This document shows positions 1 to 14,863 of a stretch of DNA of 64,000 nt, piece by piece (within the stretch, counting starts at the first letter, position 1; each line of letters opens with the position of its first letter). The stretch comes from Musa acuminata AAA Group (taxonomy: Eukaryota; Streptophyta; Magnoliopsida; Zingiberales; Musaceae). A program made the translations under genes and the position numbers. Under the pieces are notes generated by a model. The model was not told where the DNA came from and ran no database searches. It saw only the letters and a list, made by a program, of their open reading frames with translations. The stretch covers positions 19,431,001-19,495,000 of the forward strand of contig NC_088354.1 of assembly GCF_036884655.1 (NCBI RefSeq), given 5' to 3'.

Positions 1-606
1 CAATAATAAATCTAGTAGAAAAATCAAGACAAGCTATTTTGAGAAGATATTTGCACTTCTTTAACTGACTCAGAACGTATCATACAATTGTTCTTTCAAA
101 TTATGCTAGTTTTCTTCATGTAAGACCTGTAAGACAAATTGAAGCGATTAACATCTTCCAGATCAAATTAGGTTTACGCATGCTTAAAAATGAAATTTTG
201 GTTCTTGAAAACAATTCCACAAGGTAAATGACAATCGCTACGTACACTTCGAGATTCCAGATTTATCCGATAGTAGAACAGCTAGAGCTCGATTAAGGCA
301 TTACGGAACTGAACATTGCATCAACAAAGAAACTAGAAAATAGTAGAGAGAAACGAGAAGGCCGAGGAAAAGTGAGCACATTGCGGGAGAGGAGGTCGAG
401 GACGGGGAGGGTCGTCGATGGATCCGATCTCGTCCATGCTGCAGTCGTTCCTGGGGCGGTCTCCGATGGTCTTGTCGGGCTCGACGGCAGCGGCGGCGTG
501 AGCGGAGAGATCGGATCAGGAGCATGCTGCCGCCCTCGCTCTTCCCGCTTCTCGTCCACGCGTCTCCGCAAATCACATATGCCTCTTTGGTTGCGTAAAG
601 AGGGGT
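1..606. other. Upstream region with a GC-rich patch, no supported gene
   Basis: Positions 1-370 are AT-rich with nothing recognisable. Positions about 375-590 are strikingly GC-rich, like the 5' end of a plant gene. Short frames are open on both strands, including a 27-codon + strand frame from 418. None shows a recognisable domain or a convincing splice partner in the window. It may be the first exon of a gene reading off the left edge on the - strand, or a gene relic. Confidence 0.3.
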
Positions 607-616
607 AAAGATATGC

Positions 617-1020
617 ATCTCTAATCTCAGCCGTCCATCATACTCATCAACTTGAGAACATTCTTACACATAAAGCAACTAAGTGGCCTCTCGCTCTATT
701 AATTAATTACGGCCCAGACTGCTTCACTGAAGCCTAACCCTCTCTCGTACTGCACTTTCTCGGCACATTAATTACGGCTCAAATTGCTCTTTAGTGAAAA
801 GCTTTACTCTCTTTCGTGCTGCACTTTACACGTTTTCAAAGCTATATATATCTCTCATCTCAGCCGTCCATCATGTTCGTTGACTTGAGAACATGATGAG
901 TCGGTCCATTAATTGAAATTGGCCCATAAATGAACCATGTAGAGTCGGCCCATTAATAGAAATTTGCCCATAATTACGGCCCAAATCGATCGAAGCCCTA
1001 CCCTCTCTCGAGCTGCACTC
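617..1020 (+). repeat. Imperfect duplicated promoter segments upstream of gene 1
   Basis: A block beginning with CAGCCGTCCATCA and running to CTTGAGAACA occurs at about 617-660 and again at about 849-893. A second block, ATTACGGCYCA followed by a pyrimidine-rich stretch and CTGCACT, occurs three times, at about 707-755, 771-827 and 972-1020. The copies have diverged but keep their order, so the promoter grew by local duplication. Confidence 0.7.
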
Positions 1021-1079
1021 GCACACACCACTCTCTCTATACCCAGTGTAACGAGAGGGGAGCCGCGCGGGCAAAGCAA
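697..1079 (+). promoter_or_regulatory. Proximal promoter and 5' leader of the INO80D-like gene
   Basis: GGCCCA elements (site II, TGGGCY on the opposite strand) occur at 711-716, 921-926, 947-952 and 978-983. A telo-box-like AAGCCCTACCCT lies at about 993-1004. In plants these motifs are typical of TATA-less promoters of housekeeping and growth-related genes, which suits a chromatin remodeller subunit. A pyrimidine-rich stretch just before the start codon probably holds the transcription start; that is inference. Confidence 0.5.
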
Positions 1080-2470
1080 ATGGCGACGGCCCCCCCGCCT
1101 CCTTCTCCCCCTCCTCTCCTCCTCCGCCCCGCCGACACCGATCCGATCCCGCCCATCACCGGCGCGGCGGAGGATGCGGTGCTGCTTGCGGCGGAGCTCC
1201 TCTCCCGGGAGGAGGTGCTTCGCCGCCGCTCCCGCCGGGTGAAGCAGCTCGCCAGGCACTACAGGGAGCACTATTGGGCGCTCGTGGAGGAGGTCCGGTC
1301 CAAGCTCCGCGAGTACTACTGGAACATCGGCGTGAGCCCCCTCGAGGTGGACGGACTCGACACAGCGGCGGCGGCCGCGCTGGCCGAGGTGAGCGGGGAG
1401 AATGATGACGGGGTTGCAAAGAAGGGTTTTTGCCGCATTTCCGAGTGTATGTCGATGGCGATGCCCCTGACGAGTTACTGCCATGGTCACATACTCTGCG
1501 ATGACCGGCAGACGCTTTACAAGCCTTGTACCTACGAGACCTTCAGGTATGGATTCCCCTTCATTTCCGTTACTGCTGCTTCTTGTTGGTGTTGTGCTTG
1601 TGCAATCATCAGATGTTTTCGTTATTGTAGAATTATCAGACGCTTTAAAATATGATCTTTTGAAGTGATTCGGAGCCATGAAAGGTTGCAATATGGAGTT
1701 TTCCTCAACAAAGGAAGTGAATTTAGCTTGTGGCCTGTGGTTAATGACGCCCACCTGAACAAGCTTAACACTTTTGTTTGGTTTATACGCTGCAAACTGG
1801 TTATTATCAATAGCAGATATTCGGAGCTATTAACTCAGGCCTCCTTGTTGTACTGATTGTTGCCATCCGTTGGGCATGCGTCGCAATGCCACTTTTTTTT
1901 AATTATATTTTCTGAAAATGTTATCTAAGAAAGCAATTTTAATTGAAATAATCTTCTTTTAGTGGATTGTTGGCTAGGGCTTCAACTTGTAATTTCTTAG
2001 ACAAGGAGCCAGGCGCTGGTCCCTTGAACAAGAAACATAGGAGGATCGAATACTGGATGTTACTCTTAGATCCATGCTACTGGTTGTTGGTTCAATTCTC
2101 TACTCCTTTTGCATATCGGATGCGATTGAACTATATGTTACTCTTACTGCTGTTGATTGGGGACTTATTGTCATGTTAAACTCCTATGAATTATATTTCT
2201 ACTTTGTATATCAGCAGTGGACAAACTTGCGGGAAGCCAGTTCTCCAAGCTGCAGTGCCTCCTTTCTGCACACTGCACATTCAAAAGGATCAGAACCATC
2301 TCTCACAAGTTTTCAGTAGGGAAGGCTTTAGAGTATATTCTTCTGGCAAGCCTGCTCCAGGTTTTCATGTCATAATTGCTGAATACATCCACCAGATCCA
2401 AATCAATAGAAGGAAAGCACCAAATGCTGCCAGTACAAAGAATGCAGACAAGGATGAGAACGCTGGTTAA
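1080..2470 (+). CDS. INO80 complex subunit D-like C3Hc3H zinc-finger protein
   Basis: Two coding exons, 1080-1546 and 2215-2470, encode about 240 residues. The donor GT is at 1547. The acceptor is an AG at 2213-2214, with an alternative AG three bases later that would drop one serine. The proline-rich N-terminus is followed by an arginine-rich helix (about 43-80) with REHYWALVEEVRSKLREYYW. The zinc domain reads C118, C123, C134, H137, then C150, C161, C174, H177. This is a C3H plus C3H pattern matching the zf-C3Hc3H family of INO80D and KANSL2 proteins, and the intron falls inside it. In this family the domain is a putative nucleic-acid or histone-binding module of INO80/NSL chromatin complexes, so a nuclear location is expected. 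The ATG at 1080 is the first in a GC-rich exon. The function is inferred from the family. Confidence 0.8.
1547..2214 (+). other. Intron of the INO80D-like gene
   Basis: AT-rich 668-bp intron with CAG|GTATGG donor and a tandem CAGCAG-type acceptor. It separates the two halves of the zinc domain in phase 2. Short open frames inside it are chance. Confidence 0.75.
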
Positions 2471-5400
2471 TGTTGGTTGTGTTCGATGCTGTTTTGAAGA
2501 GTAAAAACTTCTTATTTTTGTGTACAGAACTTGCTATTGTAGATGTTATATAGCAGGGGAGAGGGGCCCATCTGAAAGAAGAAAAACGTTCTCATACAAG
2601 GTACGCTTTTGGTGTTCTTGAATTATGCCTTCTACATATTATGCATATCATTTATTACTTACGGACGTCGCTGATCCTAGTTACACCAGACCAGGGATTG
2701 CTGGCCAATGTATGATGCATGCTGTGTTCGCTTTGTTCAGGGTCATGCCATCAACAAGCCAGGCATTATCTCTAGGCTTATTAGACACACATGCATGCAT
2801 GCACCATGCCAAGCATACATAAATTTAATGCTTTAAATTTGAAAAGTTTACTCCAATATTGCTTCAACTTTGAAATTCAAAAGTTCTCAGTTCGTCATAA
2901 ATGGTCTTATATATCATAGATTCACAAAAAAATTGGACTTAAAGAAATGTTTGTCTGGCTTGTTTGTGCCATATGATCCTCATAAATGGAGTTGGTTGGG
3001 TTGGAGGTGGAGTAGAAAGCAGTTGTGATTGGTGAGATCATTGATCCTGCATTCTCAAAGATTTGAATGATGACTAATCCTGCGAAACAGCTAAAGTAAT
3101 AGGAATTAGACGTAAGACGATTCCAAATAGAAAAATTTGAATCATTTTGGTTTGTTTAAGGGGATAAAAGAGAGGTAAGATCTATCCCTAAATATTAATA
3201 TGAATTATCTGTGAATCTCAATGATCAAGAGTTGCCGATTAATGTGAGAAAGAACCACAGAATACCTGGAATCTCGTAGAAATATTTGTTTTTTTATATT
3301 AAATTTCCATTCATTTCATTTCAAATAAGTCATATCTTGTTCAAACCTGAATAGAGTTGGGATTGTAGTTAAAGCAGCCAGTAGAAAACCAAAATCAATA
3401 TTCATATTAAGCATGAAACAGTGAAATTAGAAAATTGCATTCTAATTATACATTATGGTGTTTGTGAGGCAAGGGTGTTCAAATTAACTAAGATAGAATA
3501 GCTTATTTCCATCGATATCAAAGGATGCCATTGCCAGGCATAGTAACTCTTAATTAGCTTAAAAAGAAGTACCTCCTTTTCTGTAACTATAATTAGAAAA
3601 GTTGCCATCAAAAGGATGCCCCAACTCTTAATAAGAATAGTTTATTTCTAGCAATTGTTGCTCCGACTCTTTTGGAGACCATGGCAATAGCCATTTTTAT
3701 TTAAGTGAACTTGCTAAAAGAATGTTAAAATGGATCGGGCATTGTCTTAAACTGTGCAGACATACTGGTTTGAGAATATGTTATTTTAAAAGTCTTCTGA
3801 TTGTCCACCATCTGTTGCTATTTGTCAATATGTTAAGCTCAGATATAACAACACAATTCCCCCAAGGCCGGCTACTCATTATTATGTGAATTGATACGAA
3901 GTACCAACACATCAGCAGTGACCTCATTCTTTTAAATATTTTCAATAAAACTGCAATGTTATCTACAGAAATTTTGGTGAAATCCACAAGTGGCAACTTT
4001 TATTGAGTGTAAAGGCATCCATGAGTACTCTGTAGATGATGCAAATAAAATTGCTGTGTTTATCTTTTATTGCAGAATCTTGTTAACTGCACTTGCACTG
4101 TAGTCTTTTCTTTTTCTCAATTTGGTCACTGTGAAACGAGATTGTTCTGACCAAACACCTCCATTATCTATTAAGACTCTCCTCTGAGTTTGTTGCAGGA
4201 GAGGCAGATAGTGAAGAACCTACCTGGCAATAGACAACAAATCCATGAGACATCTGCTCGAATCCAATATCAATATTCACTAATTTCTCCAAAATGAACC
4301 TAACCCAAGATTTTGCTTTGCATTTGGCAGGTTTGTGGATGTTCTTCTTTGGTGCGAAACACAAAGTGCTACTAGTTACATATTGGAATTTAAAATTGAA
4401 TACTTGGGAGAAATGGAGATCTCAGCTGAGGAGATGAAACTGGGACTAAAAGAGTATCAGTCATTTTGTAACTGAACAATGTATAGTACTTGGATGCAAA
4501 TCTGAAACTATACTACCGTGATTGATTCCTTCCTTCCTTTTTAAGCAAAGCGGCAAACAGCTGCAGTTGCTTTTGATGTTTACTTGTGTCTTTTAACTCA
4601 ATTGGCACTTGTGAAACCATCTGTTGTAGATTTCTTTGATGACTTGCTGTTTTGAAGCTCATCTTGGAGGAGAAATTCTTGTGTAATCTCATTCTGTATT
4701 AGTAGACTTTTTTTTTCGAAAAAAGAAACAGAAAGCCAGTTATCTATGGAACTTAAGAAAAGAGTTTGTATGTAGATGGCAGATGTCTGAATAAAAATTC
4801 TTTTGCATCCCTAGTTAACCAATTAATAATCCTTTCCTAATAGCAACTGCTTCATAGTAATATTGTATCCCTTCTGGACAGATTCCTGCATTCATAAAAA
4901 TAAACAAACAAGAAGCATCAGAATTGCAATATGATAAACCCACTTCTTCCATTTGTCTCCCTCTAATCTAATCTAATCTAATCTAATCTAATCTAGGAGG
5001 CATCATAGTTTTAACTTACACCAACCCTCCAATGAGAGATTCCAAGTAATCATGTACTCTGAATTATTTAGCATTTTTTGATTTTATCCAAACAACATCA
5101 CGATATAAAACCACCACTCACTAATGGCTGTTGATGTACGTGAAAAAAGATCTGAATAGCATCATTAATTTAGATTTAAAAAAGTATTTCAGTCAGGGAT
5201 TCAAGTTCAATAAATTAATATATCAACCTCTAACAAATTAATGGAGCTCGATTATATAACCTAATGGTCCGGAATAAACATTGAAGTTATACTGACCTGA
5301 GGGTAATGTATTGCATGTTCGTTCAAATTTGGAAGGGAAGGAGTGAAGAAGATCCTGCAAAGCTTGAGAAGCTAATGCCATAGTCAATTGCAGTACTGTT

Positions 5401-6049
5401 TACAAGGTCGTCCTCTTGTCAGCTCCTCCAATATAGTAGTGTGCTCGGCTTCTAGTGACTTACAATTATGCAGGCTTAATGTTCCACCTTGCAAGCAGTC
5501 TCTTGGGTGACCTTGAACCAGTTTGCAACAAGCAATTCCAACACTGACATGGTCCAAGGAGGAGTTCAAATCAGTTCTAACCTGGTCCACATGAGATCTT
5601 CCAAAAACATCTATACACACAAGTAATCACAGCTGATGTTGGTAAATGTTATACTACTATCACTTTTACCAGTACAAAGCTTTTAAACAGAGGATCAGCG
5701 TCATACACAACTGCAGAAAAACCTTGGGAATCACCCTACTCAAATAGTACACCGAAGCCTTCTCCCCTTTCCGAATCTCGACACACAAAGATTATTCTCA
5801 TGGATCATGGATTAACTTCCGCAAAATGACAATGACCAGTGGCCTCCGGTCAAAATATCGACATGGTGCCATTACTAATGGAAAAGCTTTCCTAAAGTTG
5901 AAAATTCTGCTGCAAACCAGCACACCCAACATGGTCCTTAACTGCGTCCTATGTGCATGTCTTGGCTGAACATGAGCAGACATTATGCTATGAACAGACT
6001 AGAAATAAGAAATTAACTTATTCAAAGTGAAACTTGAGACATTTCCCCT
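2471..6049. other. Intergenic DNA between the two convergent genes
   Basis: This 3.6-kb AT-rich stretch lies between the stop codons of two genes that face each other. It should contain both 3' untranslated regions and polyadenylation sites. Open frames are all shorter than 80 codons and show no domain. Apart from a TCTAA microsatellite, no mobile element or RNA gene was recognised. Confidence 0.5.
4962..4996. repeat. (TCTAA)n microsatellite
   Basis: Seven perfect tandem copies of the pentamer TCTAA in intergenic DNA. Confidence 0.9.
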
Positions 6050-9000
6050 TTACAACTCCCTGATGCCATCGGTCGCAGTTCTTAGGTTTTTCCTGTGATA
6101 ACGTGGGAAAAGCATTCTCTTGATCTTCTTTTCAGCTGCACTCTCAGACATGGCCTGAAACAAATGGCAAATTACTGAATGACTGAGCAGAAAAGGTAAT
6201 TGGGAGTAGAACTAACCAAGAGTACTTGTAAAAGAAATAGAAGAAGTTCCTTGCATTACAATGCTTACTCTAGCACTGAATGGAAAACGAAGGGTTCGGG
6301 CTTCCATCCCACAATATACTCGTACATCTATGCCAAGACTATCTATGCCAATGAGATTTGCTCCCTGTATGAATTGGAGAGAGTTCACAAAACAGTCGAT
6401 CTTCAAAGGAATGGGCGAGAAGAAAAATTGTAATAATAAGAAAACTTGCTTCATCAGGTTATTAAAATATATAAATTGTAATCTTGTTTTGAGAAATGGC
6501 AAAGCGATGAGAGTTTCATCCAGAAACTGTCTGTAAATAATAGCAGTGAGTAAGCACTAACCTAAATAAAAGAGAAGCAAAACCTATAATTATGATATGA
6601 CCACATGGCCAAATGACAGGATAAAGATAATTGGGTAATGCAATCAAGCAGTAGCATGCAAGACTGAAGTTCATAGCAGCAAATTGAAAGCATACTGTCA
6701 CGGCATATTATGCTTTCTAACATGCGACTTGAAAACCTAGTCAGGGCTAAAAATAAAAAAGACCAAAAAGACATGATAACAATGGAAATATTTCAAATAA
6801 ATTTGAAAGAGATGTACAAATCTAAGCCTGATGAAAGAATTCTCCACATGAGAAGAGAAGCCTAGCCCTACATTCTAGTACAATACTGTTGGCAAGTTAC
6901 AAGTTAAAGGCCTACTGCACCTCCACAAAAAAATAAGAAATTTTTGTTAGGTTCACTATCTGTCAAACTTGAGGATGTTGCTGTCCTCAGTAACATGGAA
7001 TCAGTGACCTAATTAATCCCCAGGATATGGAGTCAATGACCTAATGAAGGAGATCAACAAGAATAATATCTGCCACTGTCGATAGAGAAACTTACCTCAA
7101 CATTAAGGCCCTTCTTCCTGCGACAAAGAGCTTTCAGAGCAACATTGCATTGCAATCCATATTCATTTATGCGCTCTATAATTGCTGACGCAGAATGTGC
7201 AAGGAGATCAGGTTCTGCATCTTGAAATTCTTGCAGACTAATCAACGACTGCATGAGTTGAAAAATAGTTGATGAAATCATCTCCTAGAACTCTAAAAAT
7301 TTAACCAAAAAATTTCAAATAATGTGATACTAGAAATATAGGTGTTCAAGTTATTCTTTTGATAGACAAAAAACATAAGTTCATATGAAATAATTTTGGA
7401 GCATATATTAGCAGTATATCATTGCTAAGTGTACTTGCCTGGTCACCATATACAGAATGTAACTCCACCGTAATAATCTCCAATTTGTAAAGTGTGGAGC
7501 TTATTGTGCTTACATCACGTTTGGAATCAAAACTCAACATTCCCCCATCTACACAAATTAAAAACTCATCCAATTATCCAATCAGTTAAAAGGATGACTT
7601 GACAAATTAAAAAAATCATTTGGGAATTTCATACCAATCAAGTCATAAGCTCTTGCGACCTGTTCCTCTTCTTTCTCAGACTCATCTGCACATTTGACAA
7701 CAATGTTACACATTATATGCTCTTATAGAAGAAGACAACAAATTACAAATCAAGTTTTTTTTTTCTTCTAGAAATTGATTTCATCACAAACTAAGGTGTT
7801 ATAAATTACCTCTCCAGTCTGAAATATAATTGTCACCATCATCACGGTGGAACAACCTCCTTAAATAAGATTCTTCATCTATAAAAGCAGGTCTTAAACA
7901 ACCAATAATTTGAAGTCCATTTGATGGCCAGTCCACCACCTTTCCAAACTTTGTCTGGACAACCTATACAATAACAGAAACCATATTGTCATTTTGCTTG
8001 ACATCATCATAAATCAGGCAAATGAACAACATGCTCTGCTAAAAGCAGCACAAAAAATTATTGTCATGCAAAGCATCAAAATATTCAATCTAGTTTCTGT
8101 CGAATTCTGTGGTTCTCCTAACTTTAGAATTAAGGCCCAACCTGTGTTCATCTTACCAAGTAAAATCCACAAACAAATGCAGGTGCACGTGCACACATAT
8201 AAGGCTATATCTTCACAGGAATATGTGAATTTTCCAATAAGTTCATTCTAATCCATGATTCTGAAACAATCCATGATTCTGAAAACTCACTGAGAGTTTT
8301 AGCAAAACACTGCTAAAACTGGTATGTTAGCTCTATGGCAGCTGTACTTTGTGAATATCAGAGAGGTAAACAAGCAACAAACATCTATTTAAGTGACTGA
8401 GCTTCTGATGCTTTAGAGACTAAATGCATCTTCAAGCATTTGACTGTCATAAGTTATATCAGCAAGCAAAGTAATAGTCATATTTAAGGCCTGTCTAAGT
8501 GAACAAGCAAACAATAAGGTGTTTAGCCTCCAGGCTCAAGATTTAAGTAAATTTCACCAACAAAATTGTTCATGAATCCTACCTTGGTCAAACACTTTGC
8601 AAAATACAGAGGATGAATGTAACGCAAAGTATCTGGCATGCCCCAATTTATAAGAGTATCCATTACTTCTGTATCATCAATCTGTATAGCAGCAGATACA
8701 TGAGACTAGAATAAATTTTAGTTCTCAATGGTTCGCAACAATTATTGTCCAATAGGTTTCATATTGTTTTGACAGCACAAACCTCATTAAGTTCAGATAC
8801 ACCGATATCATTTTCACCATCCATATCAAAGTTATCTGAAATTGTACTGATTTCTTCATACGTAGGACAGTCACTCCCTATCAAAACCATCTGCATAATC
8901 ATTCAACACAGATAAATTGCTTACCAATTTATTTCAAGAAAGAAACTGAGAAATGGCTGCCATAATCATGTGGGAAAAGTTATTACCACGGGGCTGTCTG

Positions 9001-12000
9001 CACCATGATCTTGCAAAATATTTTCATCATCGAATAACTCAAAAAACATATCTGGAATATATGAAACATCAGGTGTTAAAGGAAAATTGGGTTACATGAC
9101 AGCACAAAAAGGATGTTATCCATGAAACCAGACCTCCATAGTCATCAATGACATACTGAAATTCTGCCCATGAGACATGCCGATGTGGTTCATTATGTAC
9201 TCCTCCAGGAAATATGAGCAAAGCCTTGTTATTAGCCTAGAAAAACAAACAGAGTCATCTTCAATCCTTGGAGGATCATGAATAATTTGCAATTTACATG
9301 GTCAGATAAATGCACCTTGAATATTCATGCGAAAAGGAATTTTATAACAATTTTCCCTTTTTCGGCAGCATAATTATTTAGAAAAAGCGAAAATATATTA
9401 AAAGAAGAATAAGAATCGGCAACCAACTAGAGAATAACCGAAGAAATCCTCATGCAAAGTTTTTACACTAGCAGATACTCATAATTGTCGACACTAACCA
9501 GCAGGCAAGCCTAACATGTCCATGATAGCCAACAATAATGTTCAACTAAAGACAGCAAAATTTGTGCTTCTGAGATTATAAAAGGGTCACCTCGGCAGTT
9601 GTCCTAGCTAGTTCAGCATTTGTGAGCACAATGTTCTTGTTCTTTTCACGCTCTTTCAGTTCTTCAAGAGGGTGGTAACCAAGATCTTTATGATACTTAG
9701 ATGAATCAGGTACTGAGTCCGAGTAGTCAGCAGCAACTCGAACTTTTACAGATAGCTCCTGTGCTGTTTGCAGCCAATATGATTGCTTGGACCCGAAATA
9801 TGGGCTCCTCCATCTGCTGCTAAAATGAAAAGAGAAGCATGCGATTGAAAATCAATTATAGGTCGGCAAGGGATAGATAACAGACAAAGCGAGAAGAAAC
9901 GATACTCAGAAGATACTAGAGTCCTCCATACTGGGAACTTGAGCATTACATCATTTTGACACTACTGAGGCTTACAACAACTTAGCAGTACTTTTTACAA
10001 ACAGTCATCTACTATTGCTCTTAGAGTTAGCAGCAATCATAGTCTGTCATTGCCTCATTGGAAGCCGAACCGATTCTATAGAACTTTACATAAGCAGCCA
10101 ATTTGGCATCTCCACCTGGTTGGTTGAGTTGTATCCACTACACCTAGGCACCTATTGCTTTTTAAGGTCTTAGCTCCAATAACACCTGACCTGAACGCCC
10201 ATACAAGGCCTAGGCAAGTATCTAGGTGCCACGACCTTTGTTTAGCTCTCCACTTAATTGCTAATTATTTGTCATTAGAGGGTAAAAGGACAGGGTTAAG
10301 TTTGAACCATATCGACTTCTATTACATGTACCTTTTTTTTTATTGAGGGACCAACGCCAATCACCAAATCATGTTTCTTTACCAAGAGAACAAAAATCTT
10401 ATTGCAGTAAATTCTAGAATTTTGACCAGTTATAAGTAGACCTTGACAAATTTGTATTATCCTGCATCTCAATAAAATTTTCACATAGTACTATTTCTAG
10501 TCATTATAAATTCGCTGGAATCAGCACTATGTTGCTCCATGTTGTTTGATGTTTAGATAATAACAAAAAGAATTGTTATTCATAATGCATAGAGTCCAGG
10601 TTATTTATAATTGACCAATTTTTTTTGCAACTATAGGACCTTTCTTTTTTAATGAGTTCATATAAGTTAATAAAAAAAACCATGATTGTTGCCTTCTAAA
10701 AATATTGCATGATCTAAGAACACTTTTACATGCCAGTTGGTTGATTTATACATAAAAACATACATAACATGTCTCTAGGTGAATGCCTAGCCACCAAAGT
10801 GTTTTACTTCATCCAAGGTTCCTACAGCAGTCACCAAGCAGGACCTGCTAGACTCTTTGCAAGTTATGTTATCAAGAAAGTTATTGCAAAGATGCCTGCA
10901 TAGAAATCCCTAGATACAGGAAATTCTATAACTGTTCCTCATTCAGTGGGCACAAAGAATGACCTGTAGGCAGACATGAAAAAGAAGCAGCCCAGTGGAC
11001 AAGTCTCTCACCAATGAAAGGTTTGAGGAGGACTTAACACATGTAGTCTTATCCTTTAGCTAGACATTAATGGTGCACAAACAACATGACACAAAAACAT
11101 ATATTTTTGTAAGGCATGCTACTACCAGCATGATAATACAAATTCTGATCAGGAACTTCACATCCAACACCAGCATGTGATTAACATGAAAAATAACCAA
11201 CTCAAGTAAGCAACAGATAAACAAGTTTCTCATTTGTGCATTCCTTTCACATCATAATTTTGGTGAAAAAGGTAGCATCCTACACAACTGAAAATTTTCC
11301 CTTTCTATCTCTTGTTTTCACACGTGGAAAACACAGAAATAGGCAAACAGCAAAGGTGAAATACCTGAAGCTAAAATACTCAGACACTCTCCGACCATCC
11401 AACGTGGACTTGATCCAACTAGCTGCAGTCACAGCTGATAGTGAACAAGAAAGTCCTTCTCGATCGCACAATTGACCGTGGGAAGATGCTGGAAGAAACA
11501 TGATGTAAGACGAAAAAAAAAAAAGATGTCATAAAAGTCGGTCTATCAATTAAAGCATTGACCTGCAAACAATAAAAACAATGGACCCTGACATAAAATT
11601 CATATCAACAACCTAAGAATTCTATCATCCTTAAACATAAAGCCTCTGTCTGAAAGAGATAAAAGCATCTGAATTAGTTTGCAGTTCTCGTCACGAGAAC
11701 TAGAAAAGAAAGATCTCTCCTTTCTCAGATATATCGAAGTGTCCCGCATCGGATACACAACCGATCGGCAGTTTCACATGGTCACTAACAAGAACCTCCA
11801 AGAATCACTTCATTAAAGAACTCCTCTTTTCATTGGTACAGCAAGATGCAAAATTGACGCAGGACGAAATAACATCTCATCAAGAGGAGACGATCTGCAC
11901 TGAACAAAGAAGCTGCTCCAATCATCTCCTCCCCCTTCTCTTGATGGATCAGGTGGAAAAAAAATCCCAAAGTGGAATATTTTTTACCCAAAGAGTAAGC

Positions 12001-12198
12001 TCGAAACAGAAGACTCTCTTTTGAGTCCTTTCTCTGTGGAGCGCTCCACGATAGCTTGGGGTGGCAGTAGGGCTGGCGCGGGTTTCTCGTTGTCCGCGCA
12101 TAAGGAGACATGGGAGGGAGGTAGATAAGAGAGGAGAAGTGAGAGAGAGAGAGAGAAAGAGAGAGGTGATTACCGGGGTAAACGAGGCCGATCGCCAT
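6050..12198 (-). CDS. Pyridoxamine 5'-phosphate oxidase-like (FMN split-barrel) family protein
   Basis: Thirteen coding exons on the - strand: 12198-12174, 11488-11365, 9819-9591, 9236-9134, 9051-8987, 8890-8783, 8681-8583, 7963-7810, 7685-7635, 7548-7439, 7248-7096, 6364-6269 and 6154-6050. They total 1422 bases (473 residues plus stop), and every splice phase agrees. The N-terminus has a serine- and arginine-rich stretch that could be a plastid transit peptide. It is followed by LGYHPLEEL, a conserved core with ALLIFPGGVHNEPHRHVSWA and FQYVIDDYGDMFFELFDDE, then HPLYFAKCLTKVV, LQIIGCLRPAF and DEESYLRRLF. The C-terminal part has NLIGIDSLGIDVRV. I recall this order from plant proteins annotated as pyridoxamine 5'-phosphate oxidase family (Arabidopsis At1g51560 and At3g21140 type), where an FMN-binding split barrel and a DUF2470-like tail are predicted. 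The enzymatic role is not established from sequence. Exon 3 could start three bases later. Confidence 0.7.
7249..7438 (-). other. GC-AG intron 10 of the oxidase-like gene
   Basis: The donor reads CAG|GCAAGT and the acceptor is GCAG. The nearest GT donor, four bases further in, would shift phase and run straight into a stop in the next exon. The GC donor keeps the frame at phase 0. GC-AG introns are a known minority class with strong donor context, as seen here. Confidence 0.8.
12141..12166. repeat. (GA)n microsatellite at the start of intron 1
   Basis: An imperfect GA run (CT on the coding strand) begins just inside intron 1 of the oxidase-like gene, next to the 25-base first coding exon. 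CT-rich tracts near plant start codons are common and can affect expression; no effect can be shown here. Confidence 0.75.
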
Positions 12199-13859
<1,661 letters not shown>

Positions 13860-14802
13860 TGTTGAATCTCATATTTTGATGATGAAATTAATTAATGAGT
13901 TTACGATCTAATCTGTGTTTTGAGTAACGTAGGACTAACTTCAATGAAAAAAAGAAAATCGATTAAAGCATAAAGAATCGAATGTTGGGGCGGAATGAAC
14001 ATGTCAGAAGATTGAACGTTGGTAAGAGGATTGAACGACGTGCCGATAGAAGGACTTTGTGTCATGAGTTCGGGCATCGAGCTGAAGGATCGAACATTAC
14101 ACCAAGGAGATCGAAAGTTATGGGAGGTCAACATGCCGATTGGACAATACGCCGAAGGAAAGGATGATGCACCGAAAGATTAGATGAAATGCCAGATGAA
14201 CCAATGACATGCCAAATAATATAGAATTATAATCGGTTATATCTTAATTGATTATAGTTAAGTTGTAATTGAGTTAGTTTTTGTATAACTATACTAACTC
14301 AATTGGGGTCCATTGGGCCTGAGTTGAGATTATTTTGGACCAAGTGGAAGGCTTATTTGGTGACACAAGGTTAGATAGAACCACCTATGAGCTAGAAAAG
14401 TCAAAAGCACATTTTTTCAAGCTATCAAGCGGTGGTATCACCTAGTGTCAATGTGTTTTGTGTCAATGCTGCAGTCCTGTGCCAGTGAAAATAAGAAAGA
14501 GTTATACGAGTAGTTGATTTTCACTCGTTAAAAGAAGATCGATAGTGAAAACCGATAGTCTCAAGTGAAGAGGAATCAGGAGTGGACGTAAGTCACGACG
14601 ACTGAACCACTATAAATCTTATTTGTATTTACTTTATGCTTTTCATTTACATTATAAACTCTCACTATAATTATAAACATGTTTTCAAGTTAACATCTTT
14701 TCGATATGGGCTTTATCGAATAAAATTTTCAAATCATAGTAATTTTTATGAAAGTACTAATTCACTCCCCCCCACCTCTTAATGCTGATTTTGGTCCTAA
14801 TA
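13860..14802 (+). repeat. 5' LTR of element A
   Basis: It starts TGTTGAATCTCATATTTTGA and ends in a C tract, CCTCTTAATGCTG and CCTAATA, the same ends as in S2 and S3. At 943 bp it is half their length. It lacks the GGTGGCACCGCC repeats and so carries an internal deletion. Confidence 0.75.
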
Positions 14803-14804
14803 GT

Positions 14805-14816
14805 TGGTATCAGAGT
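14805..14816 (+). other. Primer-binding site of element A
   Basis: TTGGTATCAGAGT directly after the LTR matches the 3' end of initiator tRNA-Met with a one-base change at its end. Confidence 0.75.
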
Positions 14817-14863
14817 CAAGTTTCTCTTTGTTTAGTTTAACACCTAATAGAGAGCTTTTTTTC

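Noticed and set aside
418..501. 27-codon frame starting MDPISSMLQSFLG in the GC-rich patch
   Set aside because: Too short, no recognisable family, no supported splice partner.
5384..5983. Two - strand frames of 60-78 codons downstream of the oxidase-like gene
   Set aside because: They lack domains and lie beyond its stop codon, most likely in 3' untranslated or intergenic DNA.
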